Shown: positions 36,966 to 44,315 of the stretch, in pieces
Layout of the letters: every line of letters begins with the position of its first letter
Position numbering within the stretch: the first letter of the stretch is position 1
Assembly: GCA_042867185.1 (NCBI GenBank)
Contig: JBHZQV010000003.1
Location: forward strand, 243,356 to 307,355
Direction: 5' to 3'
DNA from: Xylophilus sp042867185
GTDB lineage: Bacteria; Pseudomonadota; Gammaproteobacteria; Burkholderiales; Burkholderiaceae_C
DNA length: 64,000 nucleotides
The notes under the pieces: model-generated
The model's database searches: none
Seen by the model: the letters and a program-made list of their open reading frames with translations, nothing else
Told to the model about the DNA's origin: nothing
Program-made: the position numbers and the translations under genes

Positions 36966-37892
36966 ATGCCTGTTTCACCCCGCCCCGACAAGTCGATCCT
37001 GGTTGCCGTCGCCTGCCTGGTAGGCAGCCTGGTGGCGCTGTGCGTCGGCACCTCGTTCGCCAAAAGCCTGTTCCCGGTCGTGGGGGCCGAAGGGACCGTC
37101 GCCTTGCGCACCGGCTTCGCGGCGCTGGTGCTGCTGGCGGTCTGGCGCCCGTGGCGGCGGCCGCTGGCCCGGCGCGACGCGGCGTGGATCTGCATCTATG
37201 GCGCCACGCTGGGCCTGACCAACCTGCTGTTCTACATGTCGCTGCGCACCGTGCCGCTCGGCATCGCGCTGGCGCTGGAGATCACCGGACCGCTCGGGCT
37301 GGCGGTGCTGTCGTCGCGGCGGCTGGTCGATTTCACCTGGATCGCGCTGGCGGCGGCCGGGCTGGCGCTGCTGCTGCTGATCGGCGGCCCGGCCGCCCGG
37401 CCCGACATGGCGGGCGCCGCCTATGCGCTGGCAGCCGGTGTGATGTGGGCGCTCTACATCGTCTTCGGCCAGAAGGCGGGCCATGCGCACGGCGGGCAGG
37501 CGACGTCGATCGGCCTGCTGTGCGCGGCGCTGGTCAGCCTGCCGTTCGGGGTGGCGCAGGCCGGCACCGGTCTGCTGGCACCGGGGGTGCTGCTGGCGGG
37601 GCTGGCGGTGGGCATCGTCTCCAGCGCACTGCCGTATTCGCTGGAGATGGTGGCGCTCAAGCGGCTGCCGCGCCGCACCTTCGGCATCCTGCTGAGCCTG
37701 GAGCCGGCGGTGGGTGCGCTGGCCGGCGTGCTGTTCCTGGCGGAGACGCCTACCGCCGGGCAGTGGGCGGGCATCGTCTGCATCATGGCCGCCGCCATCG
37801 GCTGCACCGCCACCGCCCGGCGGGCCGTGCCGGCTCCGTCCGTAGAGGTGGCCGCCGCGGCGGCGGGCCGGCGCGAAGACACCGCCGGCTGA
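36966..37892 (+). CDS. rhtA: RhtA-like threonine/homoserine exporter (EamA/DMT family)
   Basis: 308 residues with the ATG at 36966 as start; the longer in-frame ORF adds 59 unlikely residues. About ten membrane helices in two EamA repeats. Segments FAKSLFPVVGAEGTVALRTG, PLGIALALEITGPLGLAVLS and ALPYSLEMVALKRLPRRTFG are very close to E. coli RhtA, which exports threonine and homoserine. The 173 bp upstream show no recognisable regulatory element. It is followed 9 bp later by the pseudouridine synthase gene. Confidence 0.88.
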   Translation: MPVSPRPDKSILVAVACLVGSLVALCVGTSFAKSLFPVVGAEGTVALRTGFAALVLLAVWRPWRRPLARRDAAWICIYGATLGLTNLLFYMSLRTVPLGIALALEITGPLGLAVLSSRRLVDFTWIALAAAGLALLLLIGGPAARPDMAGAAYALAAGVMWALYIVFGQKAGHAHGGQATSIGLLCAALVSLPFGVAQAGTGLLAPGVLLAGLAVGIVSSALPYSLEMVALKRLPRRTFGILLSLEPAVGALAGVLFLAETPTAGQWAGIVCIMAAAIGCTATARRAVPAPSVEVAAAAAGRREDTAG

Positions 37893-37901
37893 GCATCGCG
37901 A

Positions 37902-38852
37902 ATGTCCCGGAGCATGCCTGCCCAAAGCCCGCTGCCGCTGCGCGACGGCGTCGGCGCCAGCTGCGTCGCGGTGCCGCCCCGCACGGCGGGGCCGGTGCTC
38001 GATTTTTTGGCGCGGCGCCTGCCCGGTGTGTCGCGCGAGGACTGGGCACGGCGCATCGCGCAGGGGGAGGTGGTGACCGAGGACGGCCGGCCGCTGCAGG
38101 CGGGCGAGGCCTGCGCCGGCCATGCGCGGCTCTTCTACTACCGGATGCTGGACGCCGAGCCGGTGCTGCCCTTCGAGGCCGACATCCTGTTCCAGGATGC
38201 GCACCTGGTCGTGGTCGACAAGCCGCATTTCATGCCGGTGGTGCCGAGCGGCCCCTACCTGCAGCGCAGCCTGCTGGTGCAGGTGAAGCGGCGCCTGGGC
38301 ATTGCCGCGCTGTCGCCGCTGCACCGTATCGACCGCGAAACGGCGGGCCTGGTCGCTTTCGGGGTGCGGCTGGAAGAGCGGGGCGCCTACCAGCAGCTGT
38401 TCGCGCTGCACACGATCGAGAAGACCTACGAAGCGGTCGCGCCGTGGGTGGCCGATCTGGCCGCGCCGCGCACCCACCGGATGCGGATGGCGCCCGCGGC
38501 CGAGTTCTTTCGCGAGCAGGTCGTCGAGGGCGATCCCAACACCATCACCCACACCGAGATGCTGGCGCGCCACGGTGCCCTGGCCCACTACCGCCTGCGG
38601 CCGACCACCGGACGCAAGCACCAGCTGCGGGTGCACATGGCCGCGCTCGGCGCGCCCTTGCTGCACGACCCGCTCTATCCCGAGATCGTCGATGCGGACG
38701 AGGGCGACTACGCCCGGCCGCTGCAGCTGCTGGCCCGCAGCCTGGCCTTCGTGGACCCGGTAACCGGCAGTCCCCGTTATTTCGAGAGCCGCCGGCGCTT
38801 GGTGGCGGTCGAGGCGTGGGAGCGGGCCGGCGGGGCCGCACCGCCACCCTAG
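37902..38852 (+). CDS. RluA-family pseudouridine synthase
   Basis: 316 residues. The catalytic motif HRIDRETAGLV holds the aspartate that attacks uridine. The S4-like N-terminal region (VSREDWARRIAQGEV) and the C-terminal TTGRKHQLRVHMAALG are typical. It converts specific uridines in rRNA or tRNA to pseudouridine. The subgroup resembles the atypical RluA proteins that act on 23S rRNA or tRNA; the target base cannot be assigned. Confidence 0.88.
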   Translation: MSRSMPAQSPLPLRDGVGASCVAVPPRTAGPVLDFLARRLPGVSREDWARRIAQGEVVTEDGRPLQAGEACAGHARLFYYRMLDAEPVLPFEADILFQDAHLVVVDKPHFMPVVPSGPYLQRSLLVQVKRRLGIAALSPLHRIDRETAGLVAFGVRLEERGAYQQLFALHTIEKTYEAVAPWVADLAAPRTHRMRMAPAAEFFREQVVEGDPNTITHTEMLARHGALAHYRLRPTTGRKHQLRVHMAALGAPLLHDPLYPEIVDADEGDYARPLQLLARSLAFVDPVTGSPRYFESRRRLVAVEAWERAGGAAPPP

Positions 38853-38930
38853 CCACGGCCGGCGCGGTTTCTGCGCCGTGGCGCTGCAGGCGCTTACCCG
38901 ATCGGCCGGCGCGCGCATTACAGTCCCGGC

Positions 38931-39659
38931 ATGGCATACGAACTCTATTACTGGTCCACCATCCAGGGCCGCGGCGAATTCATCCGGCTCGCCCTCGAAT
39001 CCGCCGGCGCTCCTTATCTCGACATCGCCCGCGGGCCGGAGGAGGGCGGCCAGGGCGTCCCGGCGATGACCTACTTCCTGGAAGACAAGCGCGTCGTCCA
39101 CCCGCCGTTCGCGCCGCCCTTTTTGAAAGACGGCGCGGTGGTCGTCGGCCAGACGGCCGCCATCCTGCAGTACCTGGCGCCCGAGCTGAAGCTGGTACCC
39201 CGCAGCGAGCAGGCCCGCATCTGGACCCACCAGATCCAGCTGACCTTGTGCGACATCGTGGCCGAGGCGCACGACACCCACCACCCGGTCGGCACCGGCC
39301 TGTACTACGAAGACCAGAAGGCCGAGGCGCTGCGCCGCGCCACCGAGTTCTGCAACGCCCGCATGCCCAAGTTCCTGCACTGGTTCGAGGCGGTGCTGGC
39401 GCGCAACCCCGCCGGCCAGCGGCACCTGGTGGGCGGCAAGCTGAGCTATGCCGACCTGTCGCTCTTCCAGGTGGTCGAAGGCCTGCGCTACGCCTTCCCG
39501 AAAGCGGCGGCCCGTGTGATGGCCAAGACGCCGCATGTGCTGAAGCTGCGCGATCGCGTCGCCTCGCTGCCCCGGGTGGCAGCGTATCTGCGCAGCGAGC
39601 GGCGCATTCCCTTCAACGAGGACGGCATCTTCCGCTGCTATCCGGAGCTGGACGTGTGA
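38931..39659 (+). CDS. Glutathione S-transferase family protein
   Basis: 242 residues. The N-terminal thioredoxin-like domain has YELYYWSTIQGRGEFIRLAL, with Tyr and Gly-Arg-Gly near the glutathione site as in mu/sigma-like GSTs. The helical C-terminal domain includes GGKLSYADLSLFQVV. The family conjugates glutathione to electrophiles or acts in redox repair. The substrate is unknown. It lies 13 bp upstream of the glycosylase gene and is likely co-transcribed. Confidence 0.87.
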   Translation: MAYELYYWSTIQGRGEFIRLALESAGAPYLDIARGPEEGGQGVPAMTYFLEDKRVVHPPFAPPFLKDGAVVVGQTAAILQYLAPELKLVPRSEQARIWTHQIQLTLCDIVAEAHDTHHPVGTGLYYEDQKAEALRRATEFCNARMPKFLHWFEAVLARNPAGQRHLVGGKLSYADLSLFQVVEGLRYAFPKAAARVMAKTPHVLKLRDRVASLPRVAAYLRSERRIPFNEDGIFRCYPELDV

Positions 39660-39672
39660 CGCGCACCGCCGC

Positions 39673-40266
39673 ATGCTGATCGCGGGCATCGACTTCGCCG
39701 GGCCGGCCGATGCGGTGGCGCGGCAGCTGATCGGCACCACCGTGCGGATCGACGGCGTCGGCGGCCGGATCGTGGAGACCGAGGCCTACGACCGCGACGA
39801 TCCGGCGTCGCACACCTTCGGCGGCCCCACCGCCCGCAATGCGGCGATGTTCGGCCCGCCGGGGCGGCTCTATGTGTACCGTTCCTACGGCCTGCACTGG
39901 TGCCTGAACTTCGTCTGCCGCGAGGAAGGGCACGGGGCCGGGGTGCTGATCCGGGCCCTGGAACCGACGGCCGGGCTGGACCGGATCCGCGAACGCCGCG
40001 GACCCATGGCCGACCGCCTGCTGTGCGCGGGCCCGGGCCGGGTCGGCCAGGCGCTGGCGATCGACGGCGGCTCCAACGGGATGCCGCTCTACGAAGCGCC
40101 GCTGGAACTGCTGCCGGCCGACCCCCGCGTGCCGGTCGATGTCCGGACCGGGCCGCGCATCGGCATTTCGAAAGCCGCGGACGTGCCCTGGCGTTTCGGC
40201 GAGGCGGGATCGCGCTATCTGAGCAGGCCGTTCCGCCAAGGGGCCGCTCCGCAGAGGCGCCTGTAG
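39673..40266 (+). CDS. 3-methyladenine DNA glycosylase (AAG/MPG family) with rewritten C-terminus
   Basis: 197 residues. It has the MPG core: GGRIVETEAYDRDDPASH, with catalytic Glu36, and MFGPPGRLYVYRSYGLHWCLNFV, which intercalates at the lesion and sorts bases. It excises alkylated purines in base-excision repair. The final residues after RPFR (QGAAPQRRL) differ from the end of the duplicated copy at 42261-42455 (RPFRSR), and AT-rich DNA starts right after the stop. The true ancestral C-terminus is therefore probably altered by insertion, but all catalytic parts are upstream. Confidence 0.88.
   Translation: MLIAGIDFAGPADAVARQLIGTTVRIDGVGGRIVETEAYDRDDPASHTFGGPTARNAAMFGPPGRLYVYRSYGLHWCLNFVCREEGHGAGVLIRALEPTAGLDRIRERRGPMADRLLCAGPGRVGQALAIDGGSNGMPLYEAPLELLPADPRVPVDVRTGPRIGISKAADVPWRFGEAGSRYLSRPFRQGAAPQRRL
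40051..40235 (+). repeat. Direct repeat copy A (3' end of DNA glycosylase gene)
   Basis: 185 bp that recur at 42261-42445 in the same orientation with 182 identities (mismatches at 40073, 40077 and 40130). The identity ends sharply at both sides. The two copies bracket the AT-rich island. Confidence 0.95.
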
Positions 40267-40277
40267 CGAAAAGCGAT

Positions 40278-41423
40278 CTAAAAGGAGGTTGTGATATTTT
40301 CTAAGTCCAGGTTGACCACGCTATATTTGAGTAAGGAATTTTGTGTGTTTACAGATCCACTGGGCGCAAACGTAGACATCGCAGCCACCAAAGAGTCAGA
40401 GTTGATAGATTTATTTTGCGATTCTGTTTCGAGAGTGCCTTTAGAAAAACGAAAATAAACATCGATGGCATTGACTGTCCTATTGTTGAATACCGCGTCG
40501 GCGACTTCTCCTAGTAAATTCCCATTGTTTAGGATGTTTTGGGTTTCATGCTTGGTGTTTATGCTTTGAAGTCCGGCTGCTGATGCTTGAGAAAGCTCGC
40601 TATCATCTGTAATACCATCGCCATTAAAGTCTTGCCAAAGCAATAGTGCAGAATAGCACTTATCGTTTTTATCTATCACGCCGTCTTCGTTGGTGTCGAA
40701 ATCCGCTAATTTTGCAAATCCATCGCCGCGCTCTCGTCCACCAAAAAGTTCATCGACCCCATCAATCAAACCATTTCCGTTTTTGTCGACGGCAAGAAAA
40801 GCATCTTTCTTCGAAATCCACGCGGTTTTATCTTTTATGCCATCGCAATCTACGTCAAACAATACTGTATTCCCTGTAAGAAAGGATGTTGTCTCAATTC
40901 CATCCCCGCCTAAATCAATTATAATAGGAGATGAAATTCCACTGTTCGCCTTTTCTTGCAGCGGCTCGTCGTTTACATTCAGTCCAGCCTTGCTCAATAA
41001 CTGCCTTAATCTGCTGGCTCGTGCCCATCCTTCTTCATCCCCGTTCTCGGAAGCGAACTCGAAATTTGACGAATCATTGTAAAAATCGGAACCTGCCTCA
41101 TGATCATTAAGATAGCTCAGATCACTTACAAGTTGAAGAGCCTCCAAATTGCTAAGATCATTGAATAGCCCATCTGTGAGAGGAAACAATCGCCCCATAA
41201 CTGCATCTATAGCGGCGGCGTTGGCGGCGTTTATCTTAGACCGATTTGAGTTGTATTCGGCTAATTCCGCGGTTTCAGCTTCTCCGAGCTGACGTCCGTC
41301 GGAAGGACTTGCGTATCCGGCGGAATCAAATTTCCAGAGTGTTGGAGCTTGCGCTTCTGGGGTGTATGTTGCAAGACCTTTGATGCGCCAAAGAGGATTT
41401 GACAAGATGGAAAGAAAGGGCAT
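40278..41423 (-). CDS. Calcium-loop (RTX C-domain-like) protein of the AT-rich island
   Basis: 381 residues, no signal peptide. The first 160 residues are unique and partly helical. From about 169 a run of calcium-binding loops of the DxDxDG type appears: DLGGDG (170), DVDCDG (190), DKNGNG (213), DTNEDG (243) and DFNGDG (265). The layout (DLGGDGIETT ... VLFDVDCDGIKDKTAWISKKDAFLAVDKNGNG ... LFG ... LWQDFNGDG) is that found near the C-terminus of RTX-type secreted proteins and some polymorphic effectors, but no nonapeptide RTX repeats are present. A GAGG ribosome site overlaps the stop region of the 41-residue ORF just upstream. Export by a type I system is possible; the function is unknown. 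Confidence 0.8.
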   Translation of the reverse strand: MPFLSILSNPLWRIKGLATYTPEAQAPTLWKFDSAGYASPSDGRQLGEAETAELAEYNSNRSKINAANAAAIDAVMGRLFPLTDGLFNDLSNLEALQLVSDLSYLNDHEAGSDFYNDSSNFEFASENGDEEGWARASRLRQLLSKAGLNVNDEPLQEKANSGISSPIIIDLGGDGIETTSFLTGNTVLFDVDCDGIKDKTAWISKKDAFLAVDKNGNGLIDGVDELFGGRERGDGFAKLADFDTNEDGVIDKNDKCYSALLLWQDFNGDGITDDSELSQASAAGLQSINTKHETQNILNNGNLLGEVADAVFNNRTVNAIDVYFRFSKGTLETESQNKSINSDSLVAAMSTFAPSGSVNTQNSLLKYSVVNLDLENITTSF

Positions 41424-41426
41424 AAA

Positions 41427-41552
41427 TTACCTCATTAAATTAACAATTGATATAACAGAAACAATCTCGAAAAAGACTGCTACTGCAAACTGTTCTTTTC
41501 TGTGAAATATATAGGCCAAGGCTGTTGATAGTATTAATATGGCTGCGCTCAT
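41427..41552 (-). CDS. 41-residue hydrophobic peptide upstream of the calcium-loop gene
   Basis: Starts MSAAILILSTALAYIF and continues with a short charged turn (HRKEQ) and a second hydrophobic stretch ending VNLMR. That would make one or two short membrane helices. A good ribosome site (GGAGAAAGG) directly precedes the ATG at 41552. Its stop lies 3 bp before the ATG of the calcium-loop gene, so the two are probably translated together. I know no family. Such small partners of secreted proteins can be immunity, holin-like or assembly peptides; none is shown here. Confidence 0.65.
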   Translation of the reverse strand: MSAAILILSTALAYIFHRKEQFAVAVFFEIVSVISIVNLMR

Positions 41553-41598
41553 CCTTTCTCCAAATGTAGTCTATATTTAATGAAAAATCAGAAGAAAT

Positions 41599-41922
41599 CT
41601 ACGCATTAGGGCAACCTTCATCGGTAAAAGTCATCTGCATTTTCCCCGAATAACGGGCTGCCAGCTCCATTTGAAACTGAATGGTTTTCGCTGAGCTGGT
41701 TGCGCGACATGCGGCTATGAGAACGTATTTTGGGTCTTGCCGCAATACTTCATCGACTGCAGGGGTGGCCAATTCTGACTTTATTTTGCCCACCTGGTAC
41801 TCTGACGGAGTAATCAAAATTTTTACCGAATGGTTATTTGCATCGCAGGCGGCTAGAAATACTCCTGCTGTACAAAAAATAAAACTATTTTCTTCATGAG
41901 TTCTTGCTGATTGGCTTAACAT
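41599..41922 (-). CDS. Lipoprotein-like ORF, probable frameshift in the signal peptide
   Basis: The open frame codes for 107 residues and includes TAGVFLAACDANN, a good lipobox with Cys26. Its own N-terminus (MLSQSARTHEEN) is acidic and unlike a signal peptide. In a second frame an ATG at 41897 gives MKKIVLFF and then shifts out at a run of six T (41874-41879, plus-strand A). One extra T would join MKKIVLFF to CTAGVFLAAC, an ideal lipoprotein signal. The mature part (about 80 residues, SELATPAVDEVL..., two more cysteines) matches no family I know. It may be phase-variable, a decaying gene or a sequencing error. Confidence 0.55.
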   Translation of the reverse strand: MLSQSARTHEENSFIFCTAGVFLAACDANNHSVKILITPSEYQVGKIKSELATPAVDEVLRQDPKYVLIAACRATSSAKTIQFQMELAARYSGKMQMTFTDEGCPNA

Positions 41923-42260
41923 GAGCGATGGCAGATTAGTAAAACAGATTGCGATGAAACATTTGAAATTTGATAAATCTTAATTTACCTTCAAGGCGTG
42001 CTATGCATCTTTCCGAGCCCATTAAAAAATACTGGTTTTCAAGATTACCCACGCGCCGCTGAGCACTGGTATACGCTTGACCTCAAGAACCTACGTGCAC
42101 CGAAAGCTTTTAAAACGAGTTTCTAAGACTTTCATGTTTTGCGTCAACAGTTTTGACATCTGGATTTGTATCAATTGCAACTATGGAGTCGGTGGTGCTC
42201 TGGGCTGAATCGGTCTCGTTGATCGAAACCTATCTGCTTAATAACGGTCGGCGTGACCAC
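41923..42260. other. AT-rich non-coding part of the island
   Basis: 338 bp with no convincing ORF, hairpin with U-tract, tRNA or inverted terminal repeat. A short open frame from about 42153 runs into the duplicated glycosylase end, but its first 35 codons are not recognisable. Confidence 0.6.
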
Positions 42261-42455
42261 GCGCTGGCGATCGACGGCGGCTTCAATGGGATGCCGCTCT
42301 ACGAAGCGCCGCTGGAACTGCTGCCGGCCGACCCCCGCGCGCCGGTCGATGTCCGGACCGGGCCGCGCATCGGCATTTCGAAAGCCGCGGACGTGCCCTG
42401 GCGTTTCGGCGAGGCGGGATCGCGCTATCTGAGCAGGCCGTTCCGGTCGCGATAA
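42261..42455 (+). pseudogene. Duplicated 3' end of the 3-methyladenine DNA glycosylase gene (copy B)
   Basis: Codes for ALAIDGGFNGMPLYEAP... to RPFRSR and a TAA stop. It matches residues 128-188 of the intact gene with two substitutions (Ser to Phe, Val to Ala). It lacks the catalytic half and cannot be a working glycosylase. The last three residues may preserve the original end of the host gene. Confidence 0.9.
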
Positions 42456-42700
42456 CGCTCCTCGCCGCACCCTCACGGTGCAAACGGCATGGCTTGCCGA
42501 TATTGGATATTTCAACGGCATTTTCGAAGAAACCGCACGCTGTTTTCGGAGCGCGGCGTTTGTAACAACGTGATGCAATGCCCGCTCGACCCCGACTTCG
42601 AGCGATGCATGGACGGTGTGCTGGCGGTTTGTCACCGGCCCATCCTCGTAAGACCTGTTCACCAACAGATGAATCATCACCCCTGACGAGGCACCGACCC

Positions 42701-43831
42701 ATGAAGAAAGCACTCATCGCCGTGGCCGCCCTGGTCGCCTGCACCGCCGGCATGGCCCAGTCGTCCGTCACCTTGTTCGGTACCGTCGACGCGGGCGTGG
42801 GCCGGCTGAAATCCAGCGGCACCGGCCATGTCACCGGTCTGCTGAACGGCGGCAATTCCACCTCTCGCCTGGGCTTTCGCGGCACCGAGGACCTGGGCGG
42901 TGGCCTGGCGGCCGGTTTCTGGCTGGAAGGCGCGCTGAACAACGACGTCGGCGGTGGCTCCAGCCAGACGGGTGGCTTCGACTTCCAGCGCCGTTCCACG
43001 GTCAGCCTGTTCGGCACCTTCGGCGAAGTGCGGCTGGGCCGCGACTTCGTCGCCTCGTATCCGATGACCTTCGACTACGACGTGAGCGGCCAGCGCGGCT
43101 TCGAACAGGTCGAGATCCTGGGCATGGGCACCGCGGGCGTCACCGGCGTCAGCGCTTTCCGCACCAGCAACAGCGTGTCGTATCTGCTGCCGTCCACCCT
43201 GGGCAGTTTCTTCGGCCAGGTCCAGTACGGATTCGGCGAAACCAATTCCAGCGTGGTGCCGGTGGCCAACGCGGCCGGCATCAGCACGTCCGCCGCCGCT
43301 GCTGCCACCAAGAAGACCGGCAATTACCTGGGCGTGCGCGGCAGGTACGGCAGCGGCCCGTTCAAGGTCTCCGCATCGTACGGCCAGTTTGCGGACGCCA
43401 CCCGGGTGGTGGGCGCGTCCGCCTATGCGTCCGATTTCAAGGTGGCCAATATCGGCGCTTCCTACGATTTCGGCATCGTCAAGCCGATGGGCTTCATCCA
43501 GACCGACAAGATCGGCGGCCGGGGCCCCATCGCCGCGTTCCAGTTCAATACCTATGCCATCGGCGCCACCGCACCGGTCGGCCCCGGCCTGATCCGCGTC
43601 CAGGCATCGCACTACACGCAGGACAACAGTTCCAACGGCGCCAACAAGGTGTCGCTGGGCTATGTGCACAACCTGTCGCCGCGCACCGCGCTGTACGCCG
43701 ACCTGGCACGCCTGAACAACAAGGGCGCTTCCACCTACCAGGTGGGCGGGGTCGGCGGCCTGGGCACCAACGGTCCGGTCGCGGGCGGCAATTCCACCGG
43801 CTTCGCCATCGGCATGAAGCACAGCTTCTGA
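42701..43831 (+). CDS. General porin (Omp32/porin_4 family)
   Basis: 376 residues. A signal peptide MKKALIAVAALVACTAGMAQ precedes the mature start SSVTLFGTVDAGVG, typical of Burkholderiales trimeric porins. Family segments NSTSRLGFRGTEDLGGGLAAGFWLE and RRSTVSLFGTFGEVRLGRDF (the loop-3/constriction side) are present. The protein ends in GMKHSF with a terminal phenylalanine for BAM recognition. It lets small, often anionic, solutes cross the outer membrane. It is followed by a strong intrinsic terminator. The 245 bp upstream after copy B hold only a weak 5-bp hairpin (42467-42481). Confidence 0.93.
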   Translation: MKKALIAVAALVACTAGMAQSSVTLFGTVDAGVGRLKSSGTGHVTGLLNGGNSTSRLGFRGTEDLGGGLAAGFWLEGALNNDVGGGSSQTGGFDFQRRSTVSLFGTFGEVRLGRDFVASYPMTFDYDVSGQRGFEQVEILGMGTAGVTGVSAFRTSNSVSYLLPSTLGSFFGQVQYGFGETNSSVVPVANAAGISTSAAAAATKKTGNYLGVRGRYGSGPFKVSASYGQFADATRVVGASAYASDFKVANIGASYDFGIVKPMGFIQTDKIGGRGPIAAFQFNTYAIGATAPVGPGLIRVQASHYTQDNSSNGANKVSLGYVHNLSPRTALYADLARLNNKGASTYQVGGVGGLGTNGPVAGGNSTGFAIGMKHSF

Positions 43832-43902
43832 TGGGGCAGGGGCCGGGCAGCCAGGCGCCCGGCCTCTGCGGTTTTGCGCGTCAACAGGGTTTGCGAGTTT
43901 TC

Positions 43903-43931
43903 ACGGGGCTTCACGGCCCCGTCTTTTTTTA
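43903..43931 (+). terminator. Intrinsic terminator of the porin gene
   Basis: ACGGGGC (43903-43909) pairs with GCCCCGT (43916-43922) around a 6-nt loop and is followed by a run of T, 71 bp after the stop codon. Confidence 0.85.
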
Positions 43932-43995
43932 TTCGCGCTTTATTTTTTGGTTTGCATCTGCCGCAATCCCCGGCGGCAGGCGCTGGCCAGACGCA

Positions 43996-44182
43996 CAAAA
44001 GCCCGCGAGATGCGGGCTTTCGGAATTGGTCGTGGGCTCTTACGCGGCCCACGTTACGGCACATTCACATGCAGAAGCCACTTTTGTTTTTTTCGTCGTG
44101 GTAGCTCTTGGTCCGACGTGCCGCCGTGAGAATCGGCCTTGCCTGCGCAGGCAACCGAAAGACGAGAAGGTCGTTTCGGGGA
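43996..44182 (-). ncRNA. Candidate structured small RNA (about 187 nt), unidentified
   Basis: A leftward transcript is predicted between a strong sigma-70 promoter (44189-44217) and an intrinsic terminator: AAAGCCCGC (44020-44012) pairs with GCGGGCTTT (44006-43998), then a U-run. The internal sequence has no ORF with a ribosome site. It can form a palindromic hairpin (44139-44154, TTGCCTGCGCAGGCAA), a long-range stem CGGCAC/GTGCCG (44057-44062 with 44118-44123), an inner stem CCAC/GTGG closing an A-rich loop, and CGTGGGC/GCCCACG (44031-44053). The length is like 6S RNA, but I cannot match the 6S central bubble. Identity is open. Confidence 0.6.
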
Positions 44183-44188
44183 TCGCGG

Positions 44189-44217
44189 ATTATAGCCGTG
44201 ACGCCAGAATCGTGCAA
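44189..44217 (-). promoter_or_regulatory. Near-consensus sigma-70 promoter for the candidate small RNA
   Basis: On the minus strand TTGCAC (-35, 44217-44212) and TATAAT (-10, 44194-44189) are separated by exactly 17 bp. A start near 44182 is predicted. Such a good promoter in a non-coding gap points to a stable or abundant RNA. Confidence 0.75.
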
Positions 44218-44315
44218 GTAGCGATGTGCGGCCGGCGAGGGCGGCGTGGCATCGCCCCTGGCGGACCATCACTAGAATCGCGCCCTTTTCTCCTCGTCAC
44301 CTGCACGCTGAACCA

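Larger units (their letters stand above)
40236..42260. mobile_element. AT-rich genomic island between duplicated glycosylase ends
   Basis: About 2.0 kb bounded by the 185-bp direct repeats. Base and codon use change abruptly to AT-rich, most clearly from about 40263. It carries three leftward ORFs (calcium-loop protein, 41-residue membrane peptide, lipoprotein-like ORF). No integrase, transposase or tRNA is visible, so how it moved is unknown. The duplicated host-gene end is like the attachment-site duplication left by elements that integrate into the 3' end of genes, or like a residue of recombination after horizontal transfer. Confidence 0.75.

Noticed and set aside
31903..36978. A 1691-codon minus-strand frame opposite imuB and dnaE2
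   Set aside because: Shadow of the codon bias of dnaE2; no domain, start signal or family is recognisable.
42153..42455. A 100-codon frame that fuses island sequence to the duplicated glycosylase end, as a possible new chimeric gene
   Set aside because: It needs a TTG start without a ribosome site, and the first 35 codons match nothing; treated as a remnant.
42467..42481. Small hairpin GCACC-CTCAC-GGTGC after the duplicated glycosylase end as a terminator
   Set aside because: Only five base pairs and no U-tract.
43996..44182. Assignment of the candidate RNA as 6S RNA
   Set aside because: The length fits, but I could not find the conserved central bubble and closing-stem features; left unidentified.
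44054..44272. A 72-codon minus-strand frame across the candidate RNA
   Set aside because: It would begin upstream of the promoter, has no ribosome site, and its sequence is not recognisable.
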